IMG/VR virus record: IMGVR_UViG_3300005436_000023
Span: 1-34,727 of that record
Source: a virus
Strand: one strand, 5' to 3'
DNA length: 34,727 nucleotides
Part shown: piece by piece, positions 1 to 5,369 of the stretch
Position numbering within the stretch: position 1 is the first letter of the stretch
Layout: the number at the start of each line of letters is the position of its first letter
Position numbers and translations under genes: made by a program
Notes under the pieces: model-generated
Database searches by the model: none
Seen by the model: only the letters and a program-made list of their open reading frames with translations
What the model was told of the DNA's origin: nothing

Positions 1-260
1 GGATGCTCTTTGCTGGATGATAAAGAGTTTTTTGTGCATACAACTTTATTAGTCTCTTCTTCATATTTTTTTACAATTACAGGCTCTAAAGCATTTCCCC
101 AGTACATATATTGATTTTCTTCAGTGTGAAATATTTCATCTGACGTTTTCTCAATATAAATGTCAACTGGCGTTTTCCATTTTGACATTCCGCAAACGGC
201 AGCAGCATCACTGCCGCCTATTCCTTTCTTTCTTTCTTTCAGCTGTGATTCAGTTAGCAT
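1..260 (-). CDS. YqaJ-family viral recombinase (exonuclease), N-terminal part
   Basis: This is an open frame starting at an ATG (complement of 258-260) and running off the left edge; about 86 residues are visible. The protein has the N-terminal signature of YqaJ / lambda-exonuclease-like phage recombinases: GIGGSDAAAVCG at residues 13-24, a WKTPVDIYIEK segment, and WGNALEPVIVKKYEEE around residues 54-69, where the Glu of NALEP belongs to the nuclease core. Family members degrade one strand of double-stranded DNA ends for single-strand annealing recombination. The start lies one base past the stop of the upstream gene (262-444), so it is the distal visible member of a leftward operon. A single-strand annealing partner is expected outside the window. 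The family call is firm; activity is inferred because the C-terminal active site is not visible. Confidence 0.85.
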   Translation of the reverse strand, partial: MLTESQLKERKKGIGGSDAAAVCGMSKWKTPVDIYIEKTSDEIFHTEENQYMYWGNALEPVIVKKYEEETNKVVCTKNSLSSSKEH

Positions 261-261
261 T

Positions 262-444
262 TTATTTGCCTTGAGATTTTAGTATATGAAGAACATGCTC
301 TAACGTAGACTGTCTTTCATCATCAAGAGATCGTCTATAAAATATATTATTTAATTCTTCGACAACAAATTTTCTTTTAATATCTAGTTTAGGAAAAATG
401 TTTATTCTTTCTTCAGGAGTAATGTAATCTCTCATTGCATTCAT
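262..444 (-). CDS. Small hypothetical protein in the leftward operon
   Basis: A 60-residue charged protein with no motif I recognise. The start is supported by a GGAG ribosome-binding site about 9 bases upstream on the minus strand. Its stop is one base from the start of the YqaJ-like exonuclease, so the two are very likely translationally coupled. A predicted helical C-terminal half (DDERQSTLEHVLHILKSQ) is all that can be said structurally. Position suggests an accessory to early DNA metabolism, but that is guilt by association only. Confidence 0.6.
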   Translation of the reverse strand: MNAMRDYITPEERINIFPKLDIKRKFVVEELNNIFYRRSLDDERQSTLEHVLHILKSQGK

Positions 445-478
445 GCTAAAGTCTCCAAATAAAAAATAATTTAACTGT

Positions 479-694
479 TTAAATTTCTTTAAGCTCTTCC
501 GGGGATATATCTACAATTGTGGGATCTTCCGAATTAACTTCGGTTTTTAAATCAAATCTTCCGGAAACAACAGCTTCAAGAAATTGTGATGTTAATTCAG
601 CTTTTCCCATTAATGATGAATCCTTTACTGCATTTTCAAAGATTGCTTTATCTGATGTAAGCGCGGCGATTAATGCTTGTTTATCTATTGACAT
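479..694 (-). CDS. Small acidic hypothetical protein, leftward operon
   Basis: A 71-residue protein, helical in its first half (SIDKQALIAALTSDKAIFENAVKD) with an acidic C-terminal tail (NSEDPTIVDISPEELKE). No family is recognised. The start follows the stop of the upstream gene by two bases and has a GGAG Shine-Dalgarno inside the end of that gene, which argues that both are translated from one leftward message. An open frame on the opposite strand (519-761) overlaps it but lacks operon context, so I take this strand as the coding one. Confidence 0.6.
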   Translation of the reverse strand: MSIDKQALIAALTSDKAIFENAVKDSSLMGKAELTSQFLEAVVSGRFDLKTEVNSEDPTIVDISPEELKEI

Positions 695-696
695 AA

Positions 697-906
697 TTAA
701 GACTCCAAATATTCAAAAGTTCCAAAGATATTTTGTATGTCGCATGTATCTGGCAACATAATTAAATTGTTTATATGTTTTTTTTCTTTTTGTTTTTTTT
801 CTTTTTGTTTTTTTAATTCATTCTTATTTAAAATTGTATCGTTTTTTATTCTTGCGCCATAAATTGATATTATTGTTGATAAATCATGATTTATCATTTT
901 CATCAT
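697..906 (-). CDS. First gene of leftward operon, Lys-rich hypothetical protein
   Basis: A 69-residue basic protein whose middle is a low-complexity KKQKEKKQKEKK segment encoded by a 15-base tandem repeat. It is the first gene after the strong leftward promoter at 949-977. A good ribosome-binding site (AAAGGA about 7 bases ahead) precedes a double ATG; the first ATG is used here. The function is not recognisable. In lambdoid phages this position is taken by early leftward regulators or recombination accessories, but nothing here resembles N or another antiterminator closely enough to name it. Confidence 0.55.
   Translation of the reverse strand: MMKMINHDLSTIISIYGARIKNDTILNKNELKKQKEKKQKEKKHINNLIMLPDTCDIQNIFGTFEYLES
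786..814 (-). repeat. 15-base tandem repeat inside the first leftward gene
   Basis: Two copies of a 15-base unit (C, five T, G, eight T on the plus strand; the second copy is one T shorter) encode repeated Lys-Lys-Gln-Lys-Glu. Homopolymeric units of this kind are prone to slippage. A change of one unit would stay in frame, while a one-base slip would truncate the protein. Confidence 0.6.
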
Positions 907-946
907 TAAGTCCTTTCGTAAAATTCACTTATTTAATAGCTTAAAA

Positions 947-961
947 TTATGATAATCATAA
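947..961. promoter_or_regulatory. Perfect 15-base palindrome, probable operator of the leftward promoter
   Basis: TTATGAT-A-ATCATAA: two perfect 7-base arms around a central A, overlapping the -10 of the leftward promoter. Binding here would occlude RNA polymerase. The XRE repressor at 1083-1430 or the Cro-like protein at 1682-2023 are the natural candidates. The assignment is inferred. Confidence 0.65.
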
Positions 962-977
962 ATATTATTATTGTCAA
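949..977 (-). promoter_or_regulatory. Leftward early promoter (PL-like)
   Basis: On the minus strand this reads TTGACA (977-972), 17 bases, then TATCAT (954-949), nearly consensus sigma-70. Transcription would start near 942 and enter the gene starting at 906 after a leader of about 36 bases. A perfect palindrome (947-961) covers the -10, as expected for a repressor-controlled phage early promoter. Confidence 0.8.
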
Positions 978-1036
978 GTTTTTTTTAAAAAAAAATTTAA
1001 AAAGTTGCTATTTTTATTTTCGATTATTTTTTAGAT

Positions 1037-1072
1037 AAAAAAATAGCCCTAAAACATTGAGTTAAAGGGCTA
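1037..1072 (-). terminator. Intrinsic terminator after the repressor gene
   Basis: An inverted repeat TAGCCCT/AGGGCTA (1044-1050 and 1066-1072) is followed on the minus strand by seven T (1043-1037). It lies just past the repressor stop codon and separates repressor transcription from the leftward early operon. Confidence 0.85.
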
Positions 1073-1082
1073 TATTTACAGA

Positions 1083-1430
1083 TTAAGCTTTTTGTATTGC
1101 TTTAATTAAAATATCTTTCCAGTTTGGCAAAATAGATTTGATGTTTTCAAAATCTAAGTTCCCATCATTTATATTGTTATATTCTTTTTTATTCAATGAT
1201 ATAGACATCACAGTATTATGATCTAGTTTCAGAATATTTGATATTTCCAGTATTTTTCTGGGCATATCATTTACTCCGGCCTCTATTTTCGATAGAGCGG
1301 ACTGTGACATTCTGACTTTTTCAGCCACATACTTCTGAGAAAGCCCCATTTTTTTCCTTGTAAACTTTATTAATTCTCCTGCACATCTATAATTTACGCT
1401 GGGGGTTGTGTATCGTGATAATTGTTGCAT
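1083..1430 (-). CDS. XRE-family transcriptional repressor (cI-like)
   Basis: A 115-residue DNA-binding protein with a helix-turn-helix of the XRE type spanning roughly residues 15-70: the CAGELIKFTRKKMGLSQ helix is followed by YVAEKVRMSQSALSKIEAG, the classic recognition-helix pattern. The open frame extends 57 codons further upstream to 1601, but that extension is hydrophobic and crosses the promoter region. The ATG at 1430 has a GGAG ribosome-binding site 8 bases ahead, so it is chosen. It is transcribed opposite to the Cro-like gene and ends at a clear terminator, which is the cI position of a temperate phage. There is no C-terminal LexA-type peptidase domain, so RecA-dependent self-cleavage is not expected; induction must use another route. 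Confidence 0.85.
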   Translation of the reverse strand: MQQLSRYTTPSVNYRCAGELIKFTRKKMGLSQKYVAEKVRMSQSALSKIEAGVNDMPRKILEISNILKLDHNTVMSISLNKKEYNNINDGNLDFENIKSILPNWKDILIKAIQKA

Positions 1431-1551
1431 GATTTTTCTCCAATATAGTTTAATTTTGATGAAGTCAATTTTATTAAATAAGCTCACAGTAACGTTTGAT
1501 CCAGCGATTTTTGAGCTTATAACCCAGGCAATTAAAAATTGACTTAAATAT

Positions 1552-1580
1552 AATATAAAGCATACATAAAAATATCGCAA
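1552..1580 (-). promoter_or_regulatory. Repressor promoter (PRM-like)
   Basis: The minus strand reads TTGCGA (1580-1575), a 17-base spacer, then TATATT (1557-1552). The start would be near 1545, giving the repressor message an unusually long leader of about 115 bases. It faces away from the rightward promoter at 1609-1637. Confidence 0.6.
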
Positions 1581-1608
1581 GTTTTTTAAAATCTTTCGCA
1601 CAGAGGGG

Positions 1609-1637
1609 TTGCGCTACTTGATTTTAATCAATATAAT
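1609..1637 (+). promoter_or_regulatory. Rightward early promoter (PR-like)
   Basis: TTGCGC (1609-1614), exactly 17 bases, then a perfect TATAAT (1632-1637). Transcription would start near 1644, some 38 bases before cro. The spacer holds an operator-like dyad. The -35 is weak (3 of 6), which the consensus -10 may compensate. Confidence 0.7.
1618..1631. promoter_or_regulatory. Dyad TTGATT-N2-AATCAA in the PR spacer, probable operator
   Basis: A 14-base inverted repeat with 6-base arms fills most of the gap between the -35 and -10 of the rightward promoter. Very similar dyads occur at 8629-8642 and 19513-19526 ahead of late genes, so this may be the target of a shared regulator rather than only of the local repressor. 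Confidence 0.65.
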
Positions 1638-1681
1638 ATTCCTTTTGTAAAACCCTTCCTAAAAACTTTATGAGATGAACC

Positions 1682-2023
1682 ATGAGCCTTAAGTCTGAAA
1701 AGTTTCCTCGTCAAAAACGACCACTTATTGATGCAATCATCAGATGTGTAAATATCACCAGATTTGCCAAGTCAATTGGCGTTAGCCGTCAAGTAGTAAG
1801 CGGATGGCTTTATAACTCAAAATATGCTCCGCCTCCACAATATTGCAAAAAAATTGAAGAAGCTACGATGGGACATGTGACCAGGGAGCAGTTAAGGCCT
1901 GATATTTTTGGCGCAACAGACGAAGAATCTCTTTCTGAAAAGCAAAAGATTACAGCCTGCATTTCCATACTGGAAAGCGTAAAAGATAGCTTGGGAAATA
2001 AGAAAAACAAAGGTAATAAATAA
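1682..2023 (+). CDS. Cro-like / YdaS-family DNA-binding regulator
   Basis: A 113-residue protein. Residues about 13-75 match the YdaS/Cro-like phage fold: RPLIDAIIRCVNITRFAKSI, then GVSRQVVSGWLYNSK as the recognition helix, then PPPQYCKKIEEAT and VTREQLRPDIF, the usual C-terminal signature of this group. It diverges from the cI-like repressor and is first in the rightward early operon, so it most likely acts as the Cro analogue that shuts off repressor synthesis and commits to lytic growth. Its stop overlaps the next start (TAATG), indicating translational coupling with the replication protein. The ribosome-binding site is weak (GAG/GATG just upstream). YdaS is sometimes labelled a toxin; here context favours a regulator. 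Confidence 0.8.
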   Translation: MSLKSEKFPRQKRPLIDAIIRCVNITRFAKSIGVSRQVVSGWLYNSKYAPPPQYCKKIEEATMGHVTREQLRPDIFGATDEESLSEKQKITACISILESVKDSLGNKKNKGNK

Positions 2024-2793
2024 TGGCGTCTGGAAGAATGTTAAGGGCTCAAATTAGCTTGAGTCCACAGGTGAACGACCTTTCAATTAAGGCTGCATTA
2101 TTGTTCACATGGCTAATTCCTCATGTAGATGATTTCGGAAGAATTCATGCTGATCCTCGCCGAATAAAAGCAACAATTGTTCCTATGCGGGACGACATAT
2201 CAGCAAAAGAAATCCCATCATTATTGAACGAGATAGAGGACAAAAGTTTGATCGTTCTTTACCGTGTTGATGGCGATTTTTACCTTCAATTGACCAAATT
2301 TGAGAAGCATCAGCAAGGATTGCACAAAAGAACCATTAGTAAGCTACCTGCTCCTGAAGCCGCGAATTTGCTGGATTCCGGGAAATTCCGGGAAATTCCC
2401 AAAAATTCCCACCCAACAGAACAGGAACAGAACAGGAACAGAACAGAACAAGAACAGAATTTAAAAGCATTGTCGGGCAAGCCCGACGACGCATCTTTTC
2501 AAAAAAAATCTGAGATCAACAAAAAAATCAAAAAAGAGGCCATCGAGATCTTGGAATTTCTCAACCTGAAAGCGGGGAAGAAATTTAGGCAAACTGATGT
2601 CAATCTCAAAATGATTGAAGCCAGATTAAATTCTGGGGCGTCTGTCGAGGAATGCAAAAAAATCATCATTCGAAAAACCAGAGAGTGGATCAATGATTCG
2701 GCTTGGAAAAAATATCTTAGACCAGCAACGTTGTTTAACTTAACCAAGTTTGAGCAGTACATCGGCGAGCTTGTAGTTGTGGAGGAAAATTAA
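2023..2793 (+). CDS. Phage replication initiator (O-like, Phg_2220_C C-terminal domain)
   Basis: A 256-residue protein. The N-terminal part (about 1-115) resembles the winged-helix region of phage replication proteins (MASGRMLRAQISLS, LLFTWLIPHVDDFGR, FYLQLTKFEKHQQGLHKRT). The C-terminal part (about 170-250) has the conserved phage C-terminal domain, with EILEFLNLKAGKKFR followed by SGASVEECKKIII, KTREWIND and KKYLRPATLFN. The linker (about 118-150) is low complexity and is encoded by arrays of short DNA repeats that look like origin iterons, as in lambda O. It would bind the origin and recruit a host or phage helicase. It starts in a TAATG overlap with cro and ends in another TAATG overlap with the zinc-ribbon gene, so all three are one operon. 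Confidence 0.8.
   Translation: MASGRMLRAQISLSPQVNDLSIKAALLFTWLIPHVDDFGRIHADPRRIKATIVPMRDDISAKEIPSLLNEIEDKSLIVLYRVDGDFYLQLTKFEKHQQGLHKRTISKLPAPEAANLLDSGKFREIPKNSHPTEQEQNRNRTEQEQNLKALSGKPDDASFQKKSEINKKIKKEAIEILEFLNLKAGKKFRQTDVNLKMIEARLNSGASVEECKKIIIRKTREWINDSAWKKYLRPATLFNLTKFEQYIGELVVVEEN
2375..2530 (+). repeat. Candidate replication origin: iterons, hairpin and A-rich tract inside the initiator gene
   Basis: Four ATTCC cores occur at exact 10-base spacing (2375, 2385, 2395, 2405). They are followed by tandem 11-base AACAGAACAGG units (2415-2425, 2426-2436, and a partial third at 2437-2446). Next is a perfect inverted repeat GTCGGGC-AA-GCCCGAC (2472-2487), then A-rich sequence to about 2530. 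Helically phased repeats, a hairpin and an easily melted tract inside the initiator gene are the layout of lambdoid origins. Confidence 0.65.
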
Positions 2794-3224
2794 TGTACGG
2801 AAAAATTCAATGTCCAGATTGTGAAAGTTATATTCATCAAACAGTGAAAGAATGTAGCTGTGGGTGGAGACCTCACGCAACACAGAAGATAATTGAAAAA
2901 TTTTGCAAGTGCGGGAAAGAAACAGGTGTATCTAATCTTTGTTGGGAATGCTACGAACCTCTTAGACCAAAAAATGACATTGAACTAAAGTTAGAGGCTG
3001 ACGAAAAAAAAAATAGAGATCAAGCAATCTTGGAGGGATGCGTCACTTCAGAAGATTTTATTAATCATGCAAAACGGGCGTTGGGAATTTCAAGATTTGG
3101 GAAAGAAGTTCTTGATCGTATTTCTCCATTGGGGGAACCAAAGGTTCAGAACCGGATGGCTCATCTTGAACTATCACCTCAAGCCAGGAAGCTGAAGGAT
3201 GAACTTGACGAGAAGCAGAAATAA
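2793..3224 (+). CDS. Zinc-ribbon protein of the replication operon
   Basis: A 143-residue protein with an N-terminal zinc-binding region: CPDC at residues 7-10, CSCGW at 21-25, CKCG at 38-41 and CWEC at 50-53, enough for two zinc sites. The remainder is charged and helical (IELKLEADEKKNRDQA, and a QARKLKDELDEKQK tail). It starts in a TAATG overlap with the replication initiator, so it is made together with it and may be a helicase loader, primase accessory or DNA-binding partner. I do not recognise a named family, and the replication role is inferred from position only. Confidence 0.6.
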   Translation: MYGKIQCPDCESYIHQTVKECSCGWRPHATQKIIEKFCKCGKETGVSNLCWECYEPLRPKNDIELKLEADEKKNRDQAILEGCVTSEDFINHAKRALGISRFGKEVLDRISPLGEPKVQNRMAHLELSPQARKLKDELDEKQK

Positions 3225-3307
3225 AATGTGCAAAAAATCATCAAAACCATTCCGATCGCCTATTTTTAAAATAACGCGTATGACGAAGAATTATTTGCTG
3301 GCCTGTA

Positions 3308-3347
3308 GGGTAGGGTAGGGTATGGGGTAGATCGTCGATTCTACCCC
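3308..3347 (+). promoter_or_regulatory. G-quadruplex motif overlapping a hairpin
   Basis: Four G tracts (3308-3310, 3313-3315, 3318-3320, 3324-3327) with loops of 2, 2 and 3 bases make a textbook G-quadruplex motif on the plus strand. The last tract also starts a hairpin, GGGGTAG (3324-3330) pairing with CTACCCC (3341-3347), which can extend inward as ATC/GAT. The two structures share the fourth tract, so they exclude each other. No T tract follows, so it is not an ordinary intrinsic terminator. Confidence 0.7.
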
Positions 3348-3387
3348 CCATAAGTCGATGTCTCACGGAGGTATTTTTTGGGTATTT

Positions 3388-3412
3388 ATGATTAAAATAT
3401 AACTTTAATCAT
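3388..3412. promoter_or_regulatory. Perfect inverted repeat ATGATTAAA-N7-TTTAATCAT
   Basis: Nine-base perfect arms separated by 7 bases. Each arm contains the half-site (ATGATT/AATCAT) of the dyads seen at 8629 and 19513, only with wider spacing. It lies about 100 bases ahead of the zinc microprotein gene at 3512 and may be an operator or activator site. Confidence 0.55.
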
Positions 3413-3450
3413 ATTTATCAAAAATCAGGCACAATATTTTATGAAAAATA

Positions 3451-3471
3451 ATCATGGATTTTTTTCATGAT
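3451..3471. repeat. Inverted repeat ATCATG-N9-CATGAT
   Basis: Six-base arms with a T-rich 9-base loop, just upstream of the AT-rich possible promoter for the gene at 3512. It could be a regulator site; there is no other evidence. Confidence 0.4.
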
Positions 3472-3511
3472 ATATATAGTATATGATTTTAGTAAAATTT
3501 AAGGGTATAAA

Positions 3512-3682
3512 ATGATGGATATTGAGGAATTAAAGTCTCATGCAGGATCATTTTCAAAAAAATGCGATAGATGTGAAAAATTTAAAAATAAACAAAAATT
3601 TAAAAGATTCAATTCTTTCCATCGTATATGCAATGAATGTTTTTTATCGGAAAGGAGCATTGAACATGAATCAAAAAATTAA
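3512..3682 (+). CDS. Zinc microprotein 1 (C-x2-C-x18-C-x2-C family)
   Basis: A 56-residue protein starting at the first of two adjacent ATGs. The cysteines are C18, C21, C40 and C43, giving C-x2-C-x18-C-x2-C, a zinc-ribbon arrangement, with a basic aromatic segment between the knuckles (KFKNKQKFKRFNSFHRI). The same spacing occurs in the proteins at 4956-5144 and 8420-8611, so the three form one family in this phage. Its 3' end overlaps the next start (3666) by 17 bases. A weak AAGG site precedes the start. Basic residues plus a zinc ribbon suggest nucleic-acid binding; a role as a small transcription activator is possible but unproven. Confidence 0.65.
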   Translation: MMDIEELKSHAGSFSKKCDRCEKFKNKQKFKRFNSFHRICNECFLSERSIEHESKN

Positions 3683-3926
3683 ATTAGTCGTTAAAAACGA
3701 TTTCAATAAAATTAACTTAGAGCAATTGAATTCCGATCATAATGAAATAGTCTCAGATGGAGATGGATATATTCTTGTTTATAGAAATAAAAAAGAGAAA
3801 TCATATTATATAATGTCAAATGGGTTTACAAATGAGGAGGGCGTATATGCCTCTCAATTGATTTGTAATGCAATAATAAATGATAGTAGTGAATTTAATA
3901 ATCGAGGAAAAAACAAAAGTGAGTGA
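3666..3926 (+). CDS. Hypothetical protein
   Basis: An 86-residue protein. The open frame extends upstream to 3540, but that part overlaps the zinc microprotein in another frame and lacks a ribosome-binding site. The ATG at 3666 has AAAGGAG at ideal distance, so it is chosen. The sequence looks like a small alpha/beta protein (KIKLVVKNDFNKINLEQL, GDGYILVYRNKKEKSYYIM). No family is recognised. Its last codons overlap the GTG start of the nuclease gene at 3919, so the two are probably coupled. Confidence 0.6.
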   Translation: MNQKIKLVVKNDFNKINLEQLNSDHNEIVSDGDGYILVYRNKKEKSYYIMSNGFTNEEGVYASQLICNAIINDSSEFNNRGKNKSE

Positions 3927-4245
3927 AACTTTAGATGATCTTCTTTGCTTTCAATTAAAGGCATTAAAAATAACCGGATTTGAAAGAGAGTATCGTTTTC
4001 ATCCTAAGCGTAAATGGAGATTTGATTTTGCGGATGTTGAAAATAAGATTGCAATAGAATGTGAAGGTGGAATTTATTCCGGTGGACGTCATACAAGAGG
4101 TAAAGGATATGAGGGTGATTGTGAAAAATATAATCAAGCAACAATTATGGGATGGAAGATTTTAAGGTATACAAGCAAGTTTATTGCGAATGGAGAAGCA
4201 GTGAATGAGATCAAGCAATTTAAAGATTATTTGGGGATGAGATGA
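3919..4245 (+). CDS. VSR/DUF559-like PD-(D/E)XK endonuclease
   Basis: A 108-residue protein in the restriction-endonuclease-like superfamily, as seen in many phage early regions. The motifs are WRFDFADVENKIAIECEGG (the D and E-x-E of the PD-(D/E)XK core), GGRHTRGKGYEGDCEKYN, and GWKILRYT near the C terminus, as in VSR/DUF559 proteins. The start is taken as GTG 3919 because GAGGA lies about 10 bases ahead and it overlaps the upstream stop region. An ATG at 3880 in frame lacks a ribosome-binding site. Possible roles are Holliday-junction or repair nuclease, or degradation of unmodified DNA. A DNA adenine methyltransferase gene lies one small gene downstream, so a modification/cleavage pairing should be considered. 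Confidence 0.75.
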   Translation: MSETLDDLLCFQLKALKITGFEREYRFHPKRKWRFDFADVENKIAIECEGGIYSGGRHTRGKGYEGDCEKYNQATIMGWKILRYTSKFIANGEAVNEIKQFKDYLGMR

Positions 4246-4427
4246 CTAAAGAAAAAAAGGCAGTTGAAGAGTTTAGACAGAGGTTGATCGAGATATTGAG
4301 TGCGGGACTTGAGTTGAGTTATAAAATATATGCTGTTCAAAACCCAAATAAAGAATATAACGATAGATTTTTGGCTTATATTAATGGTGTTAAAAATTCA
4401 ATTGAAGCCATAAAGGAGATGGAGTAG
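4242..4427 (+). CDS. Small helical hypothetical protein
   Basis: A 61-residue, strongly helical charged protein (EKKAVEEFRQRLIEILSAGLEL, INGVKNSIEAIKEME). The start overlaps the stop of the nuclease gene (ATGA) and is preceded by GGGGATGAG. It sits between the nuclease and the methyltransferase, both closely spaced, so all three are one transcription unit. The function is unknown. Confidence 0.6.
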   Translation: MTKEKKAVEEFRQRLIEILSAGLELSYKIYAVQNPNKEYNDRFLAYINGVKNSIEAIKEME

Positions 4428-4429
4428 CC

Positions 4430-4849
4430 ATGATAGGTCAAAAAACGTTATTTTCTTCAAATTCTGACGAGTGGGAGACGCCGCAATATTTTTTTGATGT
4501 TCTTAATGAGGAGTTTGACTTTAAATATGACTTGGCAGCAAATAAATCTAATGCCAAGTGTGAACAATATATAGATGATGCTTTTAATTTTGACTTTAGT
4601 AGGTGCGTAAGTTATTTCTGTAATCCTCCATATAGTAAATGTAAGGAATTTGTAGAATTGGTATTGGATAGAAATATTAATTGCGTTATGCTTTTGCCTT
4701 CTAGAACAGATACTAAATGGTTCCATGAATTTATTTATAATAAGCCTAATGTAGAAATAAGATTTATAAAAGGACGATTAAAATTTAGCGGCGCAAAATT
4801 TAATGCTCCTTTCCCTTCAATGTTGGCTATATTTAAAAGACAGGGTTAA
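4430..4849 (+). CDS. Phage DNA N6-adenine methyltransferase (Dam family, PF05869 type)
   Basis: A 139-residue protein with the features of the phage Dam family: an N-terminal DEWETPQYFFDVLNEEF (residues 13-29), YDLAANKSNAKC, the catalytic NPPY at 65-68, a LLPSRTDTKWFHE segment near 93, and a C-terminal RLKFSGAKFNAPFPSMLAIF. NPPY marks an N6-adenine (class beta-like) methyltransferase. It would protect phage DNA against host restriction or mark it for its own nuclease. AGGAG precedes the start, which lies two bases past the previous stop. Length is typical for the short phage form. Confidence 0.85.
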   Translation: MIGQKTLFSSNSDEWETPQYFFDVLNEEFDFKYDLAANKSNAKCEQYIDDAFNFDFSRCVSYFCNPPYSKCKEFVELVLDRNINCVMLLPSRTDTKWFHEFIYNKPNVEIRFIKGRLKFSGAKFNAPFPSMLAIFKRQG

Positions 4850-4852
4850 ATT

Positions 4853-4966
4853 ATGATTGAAATTTTAAGTCATACGATCAATATCTCTTTTGGATATTTC
4901 TGTTTTGTATGTGGCCTATGGTTTGCTGTTGGAATGATTTTTGGGGTATTTTTTTATGACCGATGA
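4853..4966 (+). CDS. Single-pass membrane microprotein
   Basis: A 37-residue peptide, mostly hydrophobic (residues about 10-35), ending YDR. It lies three bases past the methyltransferase stop and overlaps the next start (ATG 4956) by 11 bases, which supports translation in the operon. The ribosome-binding site is weak. A transmembrane peptide at this place may affect the host envelope; nothing more specific can be read. Confidence 0.4.
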   Translation: MIEILSHTINISFGYFCFVCGLWFAVGMIFGVFFYDR

Positions 4967-5144
4967 ACCAAAGAAAATAAAATGCTTGCGCTGCCAAATT
5001 GAAAAGCCAAAAAAAGAATATCAAAGAGATAGCAAGGAATATAAAACATGCAATAATTGTTGCAAAGGAGCAGCTATTCTCATTGAGAATTGCTTTAAAG
5101 ATGCAATGAGATTATTTGATCATCCATATAACGGGATAAGCTAA
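4956..5144 (+). CDS. Zinc microprotein 2 (C-x2-C-x18-C-x2-C family)
   Basis: A 62-residue protein with cysteines C10, C13, C32 and C35 (plus C36), giving the same C-x2-C-x18-C-x2-C spacing as the proteins at 3512-3682 and 8420-8611, and a lysine-rich linker (QIEKPKKEYQRDSKEYK). The C-terminal part is helical (CKGAAILIENCFKDAMRLF). The ATG at 4956 is preferred over the in-frame TTG at 4941 because GGGG lies about 9 bases upstream of the ATG. It probably binds zinc and nucleic acid; the exact role is unknown. Confidence 0.65.
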   Translation: MTDEPKKIKCLRCQIEKPKKEYQRDSKEYKTCNNCCKGAAILIENCFKDAMRLFDHPYNGIS

Positions 5145-5146
5145 CA

Positions 5147-5356
5147 ATGAGAACGCCGATACATGTGGCAAGATTAAAAGGAAAAGCAAAAGAATTTTTG
5201 ATATGTGCTGATAAGTTTACACCATATGCTGTTAAACATATTTATGCCACGAAAGATATATTCGATCAATTATTGCAGTCAATATCCCCATCAATCCGTA
5301 ATAATTATATTGATGATATTCCATTTAACGATAAAATAATTATTCCATTGAAATAA
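5147..5356 (+). CDS. Hypothetical protein
   Basis: A 69-residue protein with a basic N terminus (RTPIHVARLKGKAKEFLICADKF). It starts two bases after the zinc microprotein 2 stop and ends just before the promoter of the superinfection immunity gene, so it is the last gene of this unit. No recognised family. Confidence 0.55.
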   Translation: MRTPIHVARLKGKAKEFLICADKFTPYAVKHIYATKDIFDQLLQSISPSIRNNYIDDIPFNDKIIIPLK

Positions 5357-5369
5357 ATTAAAAAAAGTG

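Larger units (their letters stand above)
3225..3511. other. 287-base non-coding region with G-quadruplex, hairpins and inverted repeats
   Basis: Between the replication operon and the accessory genes there is no convincing gene. The interval holds a GC-rich island (about 3300-3360), a 25-base inverted repeat (3388-3412), a second inverted repeat (3451-3471) and very AT-rich sequence with possible -10 boxes (TATAGT 3475-3480, TATGAT 3482-3487) ahead of the zinc microprotein at 3512. It is most likely a regulatory boundary. Confidence 0.6.

Noticed and set aside
519-761. 80-codon plus-strand frame opposite the leftward small genes
   Set aside because: It opposes two well-coupled leftward genes, and its protein has no recognisable features.
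1431-1601. N-terminal 57-codon extension of the cI-like repressor
   Set aside because: It is hydrophobic and crosses the repressor promoter and leader. ATG 1430 has a proper GGAG site.
1682-2023. Reading the YdaS-like protein as a toxin
   Set aside because: Position opposite the repressor and first in the replication operon fits a Cro regulator; no cognate antitoxin is seen.
3226-3318. A 30-codon open frame (MCKKSSKPF...) one base after the zinc-ribbon gene of the replication operon
   Set aside because: It has no convincing ribosome-binding site, and its stop lies inside the G-quadruplex motif, so chance is more likely. It could still be a leader peptide.
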